Assembly: GCA_951812305.1 (NCBI GenBank)
Contig: CATOSB010000017.1
Location: 62,001 to 126,000, forward strand
DNA length: 64,000 bases
Direction: 5' to 3'
Origin: an uncultured Paracoccaceae bacterium
GTDB lineage: Bacteria > Pseudomonadota > Alphaproteobacteria > Rhodobacterales > Rhodobacteraceae
Shown: positions 9,053 through 18,635 of the stretch, one piece after another
Layout of the letters: every line of letters starts with the position of its first letter
Numbering within the stretch: the stretch's first letter is position 1
Made by a program: the position numbers and the translations under genes
Notes under the pieces: generated by a model
What the model saw: the letters and a program-made list of their open reading frames with translations, nothing else
Told to the model about the DNA's origin: nothing
The model's database searches: none

Positions 9053-9889
9053 TCACATTGATTTTCGCGCACCAATGATGCGATCGCTGCCATCGAGGTC
9101 TGCGTGGACTGTGATGTCGGTCAACCCTTCACCCGCCAGCATCGCCATCACCGCATCCGCCTGCGTCGGTCCGATTTCAAGCAACACGCGCCCCCCGGGG
9201 GTCAGATGCGCCATCAATCCCGCGCTTATCCGGCGATAGGCCGTCAGCCCATCGGCCTCGTCTGTCAACGCTTCACGAGGGTCGAAATCGCGGACTTCGG
9301 TCTGTAAATCGATCATCTCTGCGGCAGCGATGTAGGGTGGGTTCGAAACGATCAGATCATATTGCCCGCCAACATCGTCCCACCAATCAGAAAGCGGCAG
9401 GATGATCCGGTCGGCAACTCCGATCCGAGCGGCGTTGCCACCCGCAATCAGCACTGCCTTTTCAGAAATATCGGTGCCGACGCCCTTTGCCGCCGGACGT
9501 TCAGCCAAAAGTGAGATCAGGATGCATCCGGACCCAGTGCCAAGGTCAAGCACACGGGTGAATGGCTCCTGCAATGCCAGCTCTACAAGAATTTCGGTTT
9601 CCGGGCGCGGGTCAAGCACCTCGGTTGTGACGTGAAAGTCGTGTTTCCAGAAGGCGCGGCGCCCGATGATCTTGCTGACCGGCATCCCGTGTTTGCGGGC
9701 GGTCAGGCTTTCATCCAGTGTGCGCTGGTCGGCGATGGAACCGAGCGGATCCCCGGGCATCAGGCGCAGGCGCATTGGTTCGATGCCCTTGATGGCGGCC
9801 ACGATAGCACGGGCGTCGCGTTCGGGCGTATCGACCCCGGCAGAACGTAATTCGCTGACGGCCCAGCCCAGCGCTTCGCGGATGTTCAC
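9053..9889 (-). CDS. prmC: Peptide chain release factor N5-glutamine methyltransferase
   Basis: 278 aa. The SAM site is VLDLGTGSGCILISLL and the catalytic motif IVSNPPYIA is the one that binds the glutamine of release factors. The GTG start overlaps the prfA stop by four bases (GTGA), so the two are translationally coupled, as expected because PrmC methylates the GGQ glutamine of RF1. The N-terminal helical region contains the usual RPETEILVE stretch. Confidence 0.95.
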   Translation of the reverse strand: MNIREALGWAVSELRSAGVDTPERDARAIVAAIKGIEPMRLRLMPGDPLGSIADQRTLDESLTARKHGMPVSKIIGRRAFWKHDFHVTTEVLDPRPETEILVELALQEPFTRVLDLGTGSGCILISLLAERPAAKGVGTDISEKAVLIAGGNAARIGVADRIILPLSDWWDDVGGQYDLIVSNPPYIAAAEMIDLQTEVRDFDPREALTDEADGLTAYRRISAGLMAHLTPGGRVLLEIGPTQADAVMAMLAGEGLTDITVHADLDGSDRIIGARKSM

Positions 9890-10935
9890 GCCTCAATCTC
9901 TGCCAGCATTGTGGCTTGCGCATCGGCAATCAAAGCGTCGATTGTCTCGTCAAGGTCGCCCTGCATCACCTGATCAAGCTTGTAAAGCGTCAGGTTGATG
10001 CGGTGATCGGTCATGCGCCCCTGCGGGAAGTTATAGGTGCGGATGCGCTCTGACCGGTCGCCGGATCCGACCTGCGACGCGCGGTCGGCAGAGCGTTCGC
10101 TGTCGATCCTTTGGCGTTCTGCGTCATACAGCCGGGCCTTCAGCACATTCATCGCGATTTCACGGTTACGGTGCTGGGATTTTTCGGAACTGGTGACAAC
10201 GATGCCGGTCGGGATATGGGTGATACGCACGGCGGAATCGGTCGTGTTAACGTGCTGACCCCCTGCCCCGCTGGCGCGCATCGTATCGATGCGGATGTCC
10301 TGGGCATCAATCTGGATGTCCACATCCACCGCCTCTGGCAGAACCGCCACTGTCGCGGCAGAGGTGTGAATGCGCCCGCCACTTTCGGTCGTCGGTACGC
10401 GCTGAACCCGGTGCACACCGCTTTCGTATTTCATCCGGGCGAACACGCCGGACCCGGCGACATTGGCAACGACTTCCTTGATTCCGCCAAGTTCGGTGGA
10501 GCTTTCCTCGATAATCTCGAACCGCCAGCCCTGTGTTTCGGCATAGCGCTGATACATGCGCAATAAATCGCCGGCGAAAAGCGAGGCCTCGTCACCGCCG
10601 GTTCCAGGGCGGATTTCAAGGATCGCCGATCCGGCGTCGGCGGCGTCCTTGGGCAACAATGCCAGTCGCAGGGATTGTTCCAACCCGGGCTGGCGTTCTT
10701 TCAGCGCGGGCAACTCCTCTTGCGCCAATTCGGCCATTTCGGGGTCGTCCAGCATCGCCTCAGCCTCTGAAATGTCGCCCAAAAGCTGCCGATAGGCGGC
10801 GATTTCCTCGACCACGGGCCGAAGATCGCTGTATTCCTTTCCAAGCGCTGCAATATCGCCGGATCCATCCGCCATCGCCGCCTCGATATACTCGAAGCGC
10901 TCGGTAATCTGGGCGAGTTTTTCCAAGGGAACCAT
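9886..10935 (-). CDS. prfA: Peptide chain release factor 1
   Basis: 349 aa, the usual length for a short RF1. GAGGQHVNTTDSAVRITHIP contains the universal GGQ that triggers peptide release and is methylated by PrmC. IEIRPGTGGDEASLFAGDL is the class-I release-factor signature upstream. It is the first gene of the prfA-prmC pair on the minus strand. Its upstream region is shared with the divergent gene at 11010. Confidence 0.96.
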   Translation of the reverse strand: MVPLEKLAQITERFEYIEAAMADGSGDIAALGKEYSDLRPVVEEIAAYRQLLGDISEAEAMLDDPEMAELAQEELPALKERQPGLEQSLRLALLPKDAADAGSAILEIRPGTGGDEASLFAGDLLRMYQRYAETQGWRFEIIEESSTELGGIKEVVANVAGSGVFARMKYESGVHRVQRVPTTESGGRIHTSAATVAVLPEAVDVDIQIDAQDIRIDTMRASGAGGQHVNTTDSAVRITHIPTGIVVTSSEKSQHRNREIAMNVLKARLYDAERQRIDSERSADRASQVGSGDRSERIRTYNFPQGRMTDHRINLTLYKLDQVMQGDLDETIDALIADAQATMLAEIEA

Positions 10936-11009
10936 AGGGCGCGATGTGGCCCATTTGCGCCTTGGGGGTCAAGTCTGGCTTTTTTAACCCATTTGCTTAT
11001 ACTTGGCCC

Positions 11010-11384
11010 ATGCGGTGGTTGATCGCGTCATTTTCGTTGCTGATGTCCTGCGCGGTCGTGCAGGCGCAAGAAACGACTGAGCCCAAATCTTTCGCAGAAT
11101 TGTATCCGCCACTTCCCGGTGTCGAATATTACTGCACAGATTCCATGGGTCAGCGGACAGAAATCGGCGAGGTCATCTGCGTGACCGCCAGCTGCACGAC
11201 ATGGATGGCGCGATGTGAAATGGCCGCGTCCAACCGCATGGCGATGTGGCGCAAGTTGCAGGATGGGTGCCCGGCAGTGTCGCTGATGGACTGGACGGAC
11301 CGACATTCGACGAGAACATCAACATCACCTTCCGCCGTATTCGCCGTGCGAATTTCTCCCGCCCAAGACAGGCAAAGGGTCTGA
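11010..11384 (+). CDS. Secreted Cys-rich hypothetical protein, C-terminus probably replaced
   Basis: 124 aa from ATG 11010. A signal peptide is evident (RWLIASFSLLMSCAVVQAQ), followed by LYPPLPGVEYYCTDSMGQR, EVICVTASCTTWMARCEMA and WRKLQDGCP, with five cysteines suited to disulfides. The last 35 or so residues (DWTDRHSTRTSTSPSAV) are Ser/Thr-rich and unlike the rest. They run antisense in style over the frame that encodes the truncated recombinase, so the true C-terminus seems lost at a junction near 11285. No family name can be given. Confidence 0.55.
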   Translation: MRWLIASFSLLMSCAVVQAQETTEPKSFAELYPPLPGVEYYCTDSMGQRTEIGEVICVTASCTTWMARCEMAASNRMAMWRKLQDGCPAVSLMDWTDRHSTRTSTSPSAVFAVRISPAQDRQRV

Positions 11385-11995
11385 CCAAAAAATATCTCGA
11401 CGCGTTTCTGGCAGTTCAGCCGGACAGCCCATTGGGTATGCGTAATCGGGCTATGCTGACACTGGGCTACGAACTGCTTACCCGTCGATCAGAGCTCGTC
11501 GCCCTGACCAACCAGGATTTGGAATTCAGGTCCGACGCGACGCTGAGGGTGATCATTCGCAGAAGCAAGGCCGATCCTTTTGGTGAAGGACGGATCGCGT
11601 TCACCTCAAAAAAAACAGCCAGACTCGTTCAAGACTGGCTGGAATGGCGCGGACCGCATATCACGTCCCTCTTCTGTCCGATTTATCATGGCAAAGCGAT
11701 TCAACGCAGTTTGAGCACGACCTCTGTTAAGAGCCTGATCAAGGAGTCCGCTAAGAAGGCAGGTTTATCAACTGAAGAAGTTGAAGATTTCAGTGGGCAC
11801 TCGCTCAGAGTTGGTGCGGCTCAGGATCTGCTTTGCGCGGGATTTGATACCGCTGCCATTATGCGCGCGGGCGGCTGGAAGTCGGTCAACATTCTGTCGC
11901 GATATTTGGAGTACGCGGAGCATAATGTTTGGGAGAATGGCAGCGTGTCGCATAATGCCCCTGACCGTTCCCCCGAAGTACCTAATTCATACTGA
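11285..11995 (+). pseudogene. Tyrosine recombinase / phage-type integrase, N-terminally truncated
   Basis: The open frame runs from 11246 but recombinase-like sequence begins near 11325 (RRIRRANFSRPRQAKGL). The catalytic domain is complete: Arg in LLTRRSELVAL, the HSLRVGAA box (HxxR), GGW, and the nucleophile region LSRYLEYAEHN. The N-terminal core-binding (SAM-like) domain is missing, and the DNA upstream belongs to the secreted-protein gene. It therefore marks a deletion or integration scar, the left border of the IS-rich accessory region. Without the core-binding domain it is unlikely to be active. Confidence 0.75.
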
Positions 11996-12162
11996 AAGTC
12001 TGAGGCTTTGATTGTCATACAATTCGCATTCAGATTGGGAAAACACGCCCCCTCGAATAATACAAGCGCCCGGCGCTCCTATATCAGCGTGCGGTCTACA
12101 AGCGACGAGTGTGACATGAAGTGGTTTTAGTCTTAGTTTTAGCGTCATAAGGCCAGATTGCG

Positions 12163-12225
12163 CTACGCTTCGTCCAGATTGTCGAACAGCATTTCGTTCA
12201 GCAGTTCATTGCGCAGGATTTGCAT
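12163..12225 (-). pseudogene. Fragment of IS3-family transposase (OrfB)
   Basis: The minus strand reads ILRNELLNEMLFDNLDEA followed by a stop. This resembles the conserved IS3 OrfB segment (RNELLNE..F.NL.EAR) just after the second Asp motif. Only about 20 residues survive. It lies between the recombinase and the first IS66 copy. The other bases of 11996-12299 hold nothing recognisable. Confidence 0.4.
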
Positions 12226-12299
12226 TTGGTGAAAGGGAATTCGGGGGGCAGGACATCTCCTAACTTAGTGAAAAGCCAGAAACTCCATTTAAAAAAATA

Positions 12300-13900
12300 G
12301 TAACTCCCAAGCACCCCCCACGTTTGAGTGTTATTGTCAGTTTTATGGTGAGTCGAATTTGCCATTTTGCGCGTGTTTTTTTTCTTTCTTGTCTGAATTC
12401 TGTGGCGCCGGGTTGATTTCTCTGAATCAGTGGTGGGATGGATCAGGTTGCCGCCCTTGAACAACTTCTCGCCACGGCTCTGCGTCGGATCGCTGAGCTT
12501 GAAGCTGCGTTGGCGAGCATGGCGGAAGAGATCACGGACCTGCGCCGACAGTTGGCCAAGAACAGCAGCAATAGCAGCAAGCCCCCTTCAAGTGATGGCC
12601 TGAAGAAGCCAGCCCCGCGCAGCCTGCGTGGCAAATCCGGAAAGAAAAGTGGCGGCCAAGTTGGCCACCGGGGCGACACCCTGCGCCAGACGTCAACACC
12701 CGACTTTGTCGAACGGCATGAGGCGACGCATTGCAGCGCCTGTCAGAGCGCCCTGACGGCGGAGATGGTGAAAGGGATCGAGAAGCGTCAGGTGTTCGAC
12801 TTGCCTGCGCCACGCCTGGAGGTCACCGAGCATCAGGCGGCGGTTTATTGTTGCGACCATTGTCGAGCCACGACGACGGCTGGCTTTCCCGATGGCGTGG
12901 CCGCGCATGTGCAATATGGCACGCGCATGCGGGCAGTGGCGGTCTATTGCAATGTTCAGCAGCTGATACCCGAGGATCGGGTCTGCCAGCTTATGCGCGA
13001 CCTGTTTGGGGCCACCAGCTTGTGCGCGGCCAGCGTGACCAACTGGACGCGCGGCGCGGCAAATAAGATGGGTGTCGTGGTTGAACACATTCTCGCCCGG
13101 CTTGCCGAAGGCGGCGTTCGGCATCTGGACGAGACCGGACTTCGTGTTGCCGGCAAGCTGCACTGGCTGCACACGATCTGCGATACCGCCTTCACCCATT
13201 ACCGCATCAGCGCCAAACGCGGTGCTGTTCCAACCTTCCTGACCGGCGGGACGATCATTCATGATCACTGGAAACCCTACTACGCCCATATGAGCGGAGT
13301 GGACGCCCACGCCCTCTGCGGGGCGCATCACTTGCGCGAACTCAAGGCCATCGAAGAGATCGAAAAAGAGCCTTGGGCGACGGAGATGAGCGCAGTGCTT
13401 CATAGCGCCAATCAGCTCAGATGCGCGGCTCAGGATCAAGGCGAGACCGAACTCCCGGAACTGGTTCGCCAGGGTATAGTCACCAGATACATGGCGATCC
13501 TCGCCAAGGGGCTCGCCTTCCACGAACGCCAGCCCCCGCTGGCCAAAAGCCCCGGCACCCGCGGCCGAAAAGCCAGGCGGCCAGGCCACAACCTGCTCCT
13601 CCGCCTGCGTGACTACCGCGATGACGTTTTGCGATTCATCGCCGACTTCGCGGTCCCATTCACAAACAATCAGGCCGAACAGGACCTGCGCATGATGAAG
13701 CTGCGCATGAAAATCTCGGGCACCTTCCGCACCCTCGAGGGCGCGCGGGTCTTCGCCGACATCAGGTCCGTCATCTCGACGGCCAGAAAACACCGGTTCA
13801 ACATCCTGGAAATCCTGACCCTGTCACCACCTCAGATCATCGCACGGCTCTGACGGAACAAAACCCCGCAACCCTATCGGACAGGGTGCTTGGGAGTTAC
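12300..13900 (+). mobile_element. IS66-family element, copy 1
   Basis: 1601 bp. It starts GTAACTCCCAAGCACC and ends with the inverted complement GGTGCTTGGGAGTTAC. It is flanked by the 8-bp target duplication AAAAAATA (12292-12299 and 13901-13908), so this is a simple, unrearranged insertion. It carries only a tnpC-type transposase, without tnpA or tnpB, which matches the ISBst12 subgroup of IS66. Marker alleles: A at 13478, A at 13531 (Gln), eight T in the 5' untranslated run. Confidence 0.95.
12438..13853 (+). CDS. tnpC: IS66-family transposase TnpC, copy 1
   Basis: 471 aa. An N-terminal leucine-zipper-like helix (ALEQLLATALRRIAELEAAL, then DLRRQLAKNSSNSSKPPSSD) is followed by a zinc-finger region (HCSACQSAL and YCCDHCRA). 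The DDE catalytic core has the first Asp in RHLDETGLRVAG, the linker CGAHHLREL, and the Glu in NNQAEQDLRMMKLRMKISG. It is the only gene of the element. The ATG follows GGTGGG. All eight window copies encode proteins that differ by at most two residues. Confidence 0.95.
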   Translation: MDQVAALEQLLATALRRIAELEAALASMAEEITDLRRQLAKNSSNSSKPPSSDGLKKPAPRSLRGKSGKKSGGQVGHRGDTLRQTSTPDFVERHEATHCSACQSALTAEMVKGIEKRQVFDLPAPRLEVTEHQAAVYCCDHCRATTTAGFPDGVAAHVQYGTRMRAVAVYCNVQQLIPEDRVCQLMRDLFGATSLCAASVTNWTRGAANKMGVVVEHILARLAEGGVRHLDETGLRVAGKLHWLHTICDTAFTHYRISAKRGAVPTFLTGGTIIHDHWKPYYAHMSGVDAHALCGAHHLRELKAIEEIEKEPWATEMSAVLHSANQLRCAAQDQGETELPELVRQGIVTRYMAILAKGLAFHERQPPLAKSPGTRGRKARRPGHNLLLRLRDYRDDVLRFIADFAVPFTNNQAEQDLRMMKLRMKISGTFRTLEGARVFADIRSVISTARKHRFNILEILTLSPPQIIARL

Positions 13901-13929
13901 AAAAAATAAGCAAATGTATTTGGCTCAAA

Positions 13930-13998
13930 ACTTCAAGAAGCAAGGCTGACCGCGTCGAATATATTTCGGTCGAGTGATCTCTGTCCATGGAATCGTGT
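13930..13998 (-). pseudogene. N-terminal fragment of an IS5-family transposase
   Basis: The minus strand reads PWTEITRPKYIRRG, the typical opening of IS5-group transposases, then diverges (QPCFLKF) and stops. The junction is near 13945. This remnant shows that the segment between copy 1 of IS66 and the methyltransferase gene (13909-14162) is IS debris; no other gene is seen there. Confidence 0.4.
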
Positions 13999-14162
13999 TC
14001 TCCAAACCTTGCATATCCAGCGATTCATAATTGTCTGAAATCACCCGACTTCGTCTTTGGTTGGTCTCAAAAAATGTGCCTTCGTGTTCCAGTTCATTTT
14101 TTGGCGCCGATCTTCCATGCGCTACAGGAACAGCAGCGGTTTTTCCGCAGACGGTGTTGTTC

Positions 14163-14978
14163 CTATTTTTCACCGCTCTCGATCCGCCGAAGCCTGCGGA
14201 TAGTCGCTTCGGGCAGCGTTCGACGCGCCATCGCAGCCAGTCTGGCGCGCAACGGCACCCCGGAGACCATCGCGTCGCTGAAGGTCAGCGAGCGATAGAC
14301 CTCTAGAACCTCGACAGCGGGGATATCGGCGAACTTGCCTTGTCCCTTGCATCCAAACCAGGTGTCCGAACCGCAAAGCTCCCCTTCGTCCACGAGTCCG
14401 TGACGTTTGAAGACCGATAATAGCCGGTAGCCCAGCCGGTGCTTCTGGTCGATGGCCACAGCAAGACCTAAGCCTTTGAATCCCATCGCTTTAACACGTG
14501 CCGTGTCGCGGATGTCGTCGACGACAAGTGGCGCTCCCTCAGCTAGACGGTCAAAAAAGAGCGCGAAATCGCGATCGATGGCCCCGTCTGCATCTATACA
14601 CAGAAGCCCCAATTCGGTGTCCCCAGGCACGGCGCCCGCGGTCTCGGAGACATCGCCGACAACCAGCTCGACCATGTCAGAGACGCCAAAGTGGGAGATG
14701 TTACGCTTGATGATCGCGACGTTTTCGTCGACGCCGCCGAAGGCCTCTCGGGAGCCACCGAAGATCTTCTCAAAAGTATAGACCTTGCCCGCGCGACCGC
14801 TGTCCCTGAGACCAAGCGCAAGACTAACTGTGCCGGCCGCGTGCGCCGTGCCAACCTCTACGATCACGGGGACCGGTGCGCTCTTGGCCACCTCGTACAT
14901 CTTGCGATACACCGAGGCCGGTAACATGCCGTTGCAAAACGCCTTGACCGCGTGTTCATCAAATTCGGAATTATTCAC
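14163..14978 (-). CDS. SAM-dependent methyltransferase (methyltransferase-24 like)
   Basis: 271 aa. VPVIVEVGTAHAAGTVSLAL is the glycine-rich SAM loop; VYTFEKI, DMVELVVGDV and LLCIDADGAID follow in the order of O-methyltransferases of the class I fold. The start is chosen at the GTG whose upstream AAGGAG is 8-9 bases away. GTG at 14984 and 14999 are in frame, but the latter would put the ribosome site inside the coding region. It is the last gene of the minus-strand polysaccharide operon, so it may methylate a glycan residue, but substrate and product are unknown. Confidence 0.72.
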   Translation of the reverse strand: MNNSEFDEHAVKAFCNGMLPASVYRKMYEVAKSAPVPVIVEVGTAHAAGTVSLALGLRDSGRAGKVYTFEKIFGGSREAFGGVDENVAIIKRNISHFGVSDMVELVVGDVSETAGAVPGDTELGLLCIDADGAIDRDFALFFDRLAEGAPLVVDDIRDTARVKAMGFKGLGLAVAIDQKHRLGYRLLSVFKRHGLVDEGELCGSDTWFGCKGQGKFADIPAVEVLEVYRSLTFSDAMVSGVPLRARLAAMARRTLPEATIRRLRRIESGEK

Positions 14979-15014
14979 TTTCACTCTCTCCTTATTCACA
15001 CGAGCCTCCGCGTC

Positions 15015-16145
15015 TCATTGGCTGCCAGCCCTGACAAGCCCAATCGCGTCGAGATATGCCTGCAAGACTATCTTCTCGTCAAAGCCCTCCTCAACGGTAC
15101 GACGCGCGACCTTTCCGAGCCTTCGTTGCGCATCTTTAGGCAATTGCGCGATCTCTTGGAAGGCATCCGCCAGTGCAGCTGGATCACGGGCCGGCACCAT
15201 GAAGCCGTTCTCCCGGTTGCGGACAACGTCCCGACAGCCGCGATTGTCAGCCGTTATGATCGGACGACCGGTTGCGCAGGCCTCGAGTAGGCTCCGAGGT
15301 ACGCCTTCGCCGTAGTATGACGGGAGAACAACACAGGTTGCCGACGCCAAGAGTTCTTTCATCCGGTCGGGCGCGACCATGCCAAGATAGTTGACGACCC
15401 CGTCCGACACCGCGACATCAAGCTTCTCGCGAGCAATAAAAGGCGGGCTGCCATCATGCTCGCCAGCGACGAAAAATGAAGCATCCGGCCGGATCAGCTT
15501 CAGCCGGCGCGCCGCCTCGATGAACTCGCCGATTCCCTTTTCCGTTAAGAGACGCCCGACGAAAAGGAACCTGGGCGGGCCCGCCGGCATCGGCATCTCC
15601 TGCCAGGCTTCAAGGTCGACACCGCTCCCTGGAAGCCGCTCAGACTTCGGCGCCGCCGCCATGCCCCGGTCAATGAAGAAAGCCATGTCCTCATCGTTCT
15701 GAAAGAAAATCTTAGAGGAGTGCCGAAATGCCCGGCGGTAGAATTGGGTGACGAGACGTGCAACCATAGACTTTTCCGACGAAAAGGCACGACCGCGTCC
15801 AGCGACGTTGTTGATGACAGGCACGCCAGCCTTTTGGGCCGCGAGTGTCCCTATGGTGTTCGGTTTCAAAGTGAAGTGAAGCGAAGCGACGGGCCGGAGA
15901 CGATCGAGCTCGCTCACGAGGGCTCGATAAACCTCAATCTCCCTTAGCGGATTACGGCCATACTGGGTGAGCCTGATCGGAACGTGCTCAACTCCCGCTC
16001 CATCGAACTCCGCAGTCGCCTCGTCCGTAGGGCTAAGCACGACGACATGGTATCCATTCGCCTGCAGCGTCCTGATCAGCGACATGCGGGCACGGAGCAC
16101 ATGACGAGACGAGTTGTAGACGATGCTAATCGTTGGGCGGTTCAT
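15015..16145 (-). CDS. Glycosyltransferase family 4 (GT-B fold)
   Basis: 376 aa. The N-terminal domain contains SLHFTLKPNTIG and NNVAGRGRAF, as in the PglA/CapM-type amino-sugar transferases. The C-terminal GT1 domain has FLFVGRLLTEKGI (donor loop) and the E-x7-E motif in EGVPRSLLEACATGRP. It acts on the cytoplasmic face, adding a sugar to the lipid-linked repeat unit. It is followed by the methyltransferase gene and preceded by a second GT4 gene, all in one minus-strand operon. Donor and linkage cannot be read from sequence. Confidence 0.88.
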   Translation of the reverse strand: MNRPTISIVYNSSRHVLRARMSLIRTLQANGYHVVVLSPTDEATAEFDGAGVEHVPIRLTQYGRNPLREIEVYRALVSELDRLRPVASLHFTLKPNTIGTLAAQKAGVPVINNVAGRGRAFSSEKSMVARLVTQFYRRAFRHSSKIFFQNDEDMAFFIDRGMAAAPKSERLPGSGVDLEAWQEMPMPAGPPRFLFVGRLLTEKGIGEFIEAARRLKLIRPDASFFVAGEHDGSPPFIAREKLDVAVSDGVVNYLGMVAPDRMKELLASATCVVLPSYYGEGVPRSLLEACATGRPIITADNRGCRDVVRNRENGFMVPARDPAALADAFQEIAQLPKDAQRRLGKVARRTVEEGFDEKIVLQAYLDAIGLVRAGSQ

Positions 16146-16192
16146 CGTCCTAGGCTTTCTCTGATCGGACAGGGCCTGACGGCAGGTGCTCT

Positions 16193-17404
16193 TTATGGAC
16201 GTGCGGGCTCGACAAGGTCATTCCACACGGTTCGGTATTTCCCGACCATCCGTTCGATTCCGAACTCGTCGATAATTCGCCGGTGACACGCCAAACGTCT
16301 TGCCGCGATCTCATCGGATCGAACCTCGATGAGGGCCGTTTCGATCTTATGCGCGAGTTCTTCCTCGTCATTGGGTCGAGCGATCCAGCCGCAATCACCG
16401 ACGATTGCGCGCGCGTCCCCGACTTCGGTCGCAACGTTTGGGGTGCCGCAGGCCATCGCCTCCGCCACGACGTTCGGGAAACCCTCGCCGTCTATAGAGG
16501 CGAGCACGTGGAGGTCGAGCGCTGCCATCAGCCATGGGATATCGTCGCGTTCACCGAGAAGCTGCACGCGACCGGTAAGCCCGAGTTCCTCTATTTTCGC
16601 GACAAGCGGCGCATTGCTTGGCGTGAGGTCGGAGCCTATCAGGAGGCAGGTGACATCGTGGTCAGATTTTGCGACCCGCGCAAAGGCCCGCAGCAGAATG
16701 TCGTAACCCTTTTGCGGGTGGTATCGTGCGACGCAACCAATGACTGTGCCGTCATCCGGAAGCCCAAGCATACGGCGCAGATCTGACCCTGCGCCCTCGA
16801 GAGGATGGAATTTCTCGGTATCGATTCCGTTGTGGATGACGGTGAACCGCGACGTGTCATAACCGATGTCGTGGTGGATTTTGACCGCTGTCTGGGCGCA
16901 GCTGACGATTCTCGCCGGAACTCTCGCAGAGAGCGCCGCGCAGAGGCGGACGACGCGCAGGGTCGAACGCGACGTGTGTGCTGGAACAAAATTGCTGTGG
17001 CGAATTCCCCAGGATACACGGCGGATACCGGCCGCCCGTGCTGCCAAGCCGCCGAGAAGATCGGCATGATACATCCATGTCTGCACCACGTCGGGGCGTT
17101 CGGCCTTGAGCAGGGCACGGAGCCTCGGGAGCGAAGCGAACGCGCCGATGCCAGGGCGGACATTAAGCCGGTGAACGCGAATCCCGGCCGCCTCGAGGCG
17201 CTCGGCGAAGGGTTCGTGCCGGTTGAGCGACACGACGACATGGTCGTCGATTCCATCGGCAAGGCAAAGCCGATAGAGCACGGATTGCGCTCCGCCCGTC
17301 TCGAGTGAGGTTATGATGTGGACTATCCGAAGCGGGCGAATGGACTCCGTTTGCCGTGTTGAACCTTCGCGGGTTTGCGCCTGGTCGATGAGTTCATGCG
17401 TCAT
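16193..17404 (-). CDS. Glycosyltransferase family 4 (GT-B fold)
   Basis: 403 aa. The opening RIVHIITSLETGGAQSVLYRL is the classic GT4 N-terminal loop. The C-terminal half has GCVARYHPQKGYDILL and EGFPNVVAEAMACGTP with the E-x7-E pair, the nucleotide-sugar site. The first 24 residues are a polar extension. The start codon overlaps the end of the polymerase gene by 11 bases, indicating coupled translation. Role: extension of the polysaccharide repeat unit. Specificity unknown. Confidence 0.88.
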   Translation of the reverse strand: MTHELIDQAQTREGSTRQTESIRPLRIVHIITSLETGGAQSVLYRLCLADGIDDHVVVSLNRHEPFAERLEAAGIRVHRLNVRPGIGAFASLPRLRALLKAERPDVVQTWMYHADLLGGLAARAAGIRRVSWGIRHSNFVPAHTSRSTLRVVRLCAALSARVPARIVSCAQTAVKIHHDIGYDTSRFTVIHNGIDTEKFHPLEGAGSDLRRMLGLPDDGTVIGCVARYHPQKGYDILLRAFARVAKSDHDVTCLLIGSDLTPSNAPLVAKIEELGLTGRVQLLGERDDIPWLMAALDLHVLASIDGEGFPNVVAEAMACGTPNVATEVGDARAIVGDCGWIARPNDEEELAHKIETALIEVRSDEIAARRLACHRRIIDEFGIERMVGKYRTVWNDLVEPARP

Positions 17405-18602
17405 GGGACTTCAGCGACCTCGCGATGATCAGGCAAACCGGTAACAGGAACTCGCGGCGATACAGCGAGGGCGTCATGCAGGAAAAGAAGATCGCGAGGA
17501 GGACAACCGCCACTTCGCCCGGGCGCCCGGCTCGCCAGGCCAGCGAGAGTGCCAGGATAAAGATCGACATGTAGGCAAGCGCGGAAAGAAGCCCCAGCGA
17601 GATCCAGACGTTCAGGAAGGAAACATGCACCTTGTTTGTGAGCGAAAGTTCGAGCCAATAATCAAAACCCATGCCGGTCAGGAAATAGATGTGCTGGGAA
17701 ATCTCATTCAAGACTTCTCGAATGAGTGTCAGACGCTCGCCGGACGAGCCTAGCTGGTCGAGCGCGCCTTGGCCCTGGATCAACAGCTGTGCCAGCTCTC
17801 CGACGCGGCGCACCGCCCTGATCTCGCTTTCGCCCAGAACGAGGATAAGGTCGGCGAAATCGATCGTCAGTATCACGACAATCAGCGCGACGACGACAAG
17901 GTCCGCGGACGAAATTCTGAGTTTCAGCAAAAAGATGCTTGGGATCAGGATACAGAGCGCGCCAACGGCGCCGAAGGACCCCGAGAGGAATACGGGAAAC
18001 AGACTTGCGCCGGCGAACGCCAGGTAATCAAGTCTCATGCTTTGTCCGAACTTCAGAAAGAAATACACCGTGGCAGAGGCGAAAAAGTATCCCGTGAAGT
18101 TCGCGTTTCCCCCGACGATCTTCAATCGGCCCGCCCAGTAAAAGCTTTCTGGGTTAAGGAATCCAACAGCCCGAGGGATGAAGAACGCCAGCAGCGCCAT
18201 GGCGGCGACCACGAGCGAGACGCGCCAAAAAGTCTCGTAGAGATGCGACAGCTGATCCTGCGAGAAAAAACTGTAAAGCACGACGATGAGAACGAACGAG
18301 AACGCGACTTGAGCCAGATAGATCACCGCCTGGATATCGGGATTGGCCAGCGCGCCCACGACCGAAACGATGAAGAAGGCGAATGCAAGAAGAAGAACTA
18401 TTCGAGGAATGCAAATGCGCCTCCCCAAGCCGACCGCACCGATGAAGACGATTGCCGCCACCAGCGCGAATTCGAGCAAAAAGCCGCGGGTTTCCAACTG
18501 GAGAACGTTGTTCACGACGACGAGAATGAAAATGTAGAGAGTGAACGCCCAATAAAGGATTCGCCTGCTGCCACGCACGTGATGGTGCACAGTCAGATCC
18601 AT
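17394..18602 (-). CDS. Wzy/O-antigen-ligase-like polysaccharide polymerase
   Basis: 402 aa and strongly hydrophobic, with about ten to eleven membrane segments (ILYWAFTLYIFILVVVNNVL, LLEFALVAAIVFIGAVGL and others). There is a larger non-membrane loop between about residues 260 and 310 (GQGALDQLGSSGERLTLI), the O-antigen ligase/polymerase-type layout. Identification depends on topology and on its position among flippase, sulfotransferase and glycosyltransferase genes, since this family has little sequence conservation. It would join repeat units in the periplasm. Confidence 0.75.
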   Translation of the reverse strand: MDLTVHHHVRGSRRILYWAFTLYIFILVVVNNVLQLETRGFLLEFALVAAIVFIGAVGLGRRICIPRIVLLLAFAFFIVSVVGALANPDIQAVIYLAQVAFSFVLIVVLYSFFSQDQLSHLYETFWRVSLVVAAMALLAFFIPRAVGFLNPESFYWAGRLKIVGGNANFTGYFFASATVYFFLKFGQSMRLDYLAFAGASLFPVFLSGSFGAVGALCILIPSIFLLKLRISSADLVVVALIVVILTIDFADLILVLGESEIRAVRRVGELAQLLIQGQGALDQLGSSGERLTLIREVLNEISQHIYFLTGMGFDYWLELSLTNKVHVSFLNVWISLGLLSALAYMSIFILALSLAWRAGRPGEVAVVLLAIFFSCMTPSLYRREFLLPVCLIIARSLKSHDA

Positions 18603-18635
18603 CTGCGGCCTCCATTTTGGAGGAACATTGCCGTA

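Noticed and set aside
12693..13793. 366-codon minus-strand frame present in every IS66 copy
   Set aside because: Exact antisense of the transposase; it occurs in all eight copies only because the element is repeated, and it has no start signal or recognisable domain.
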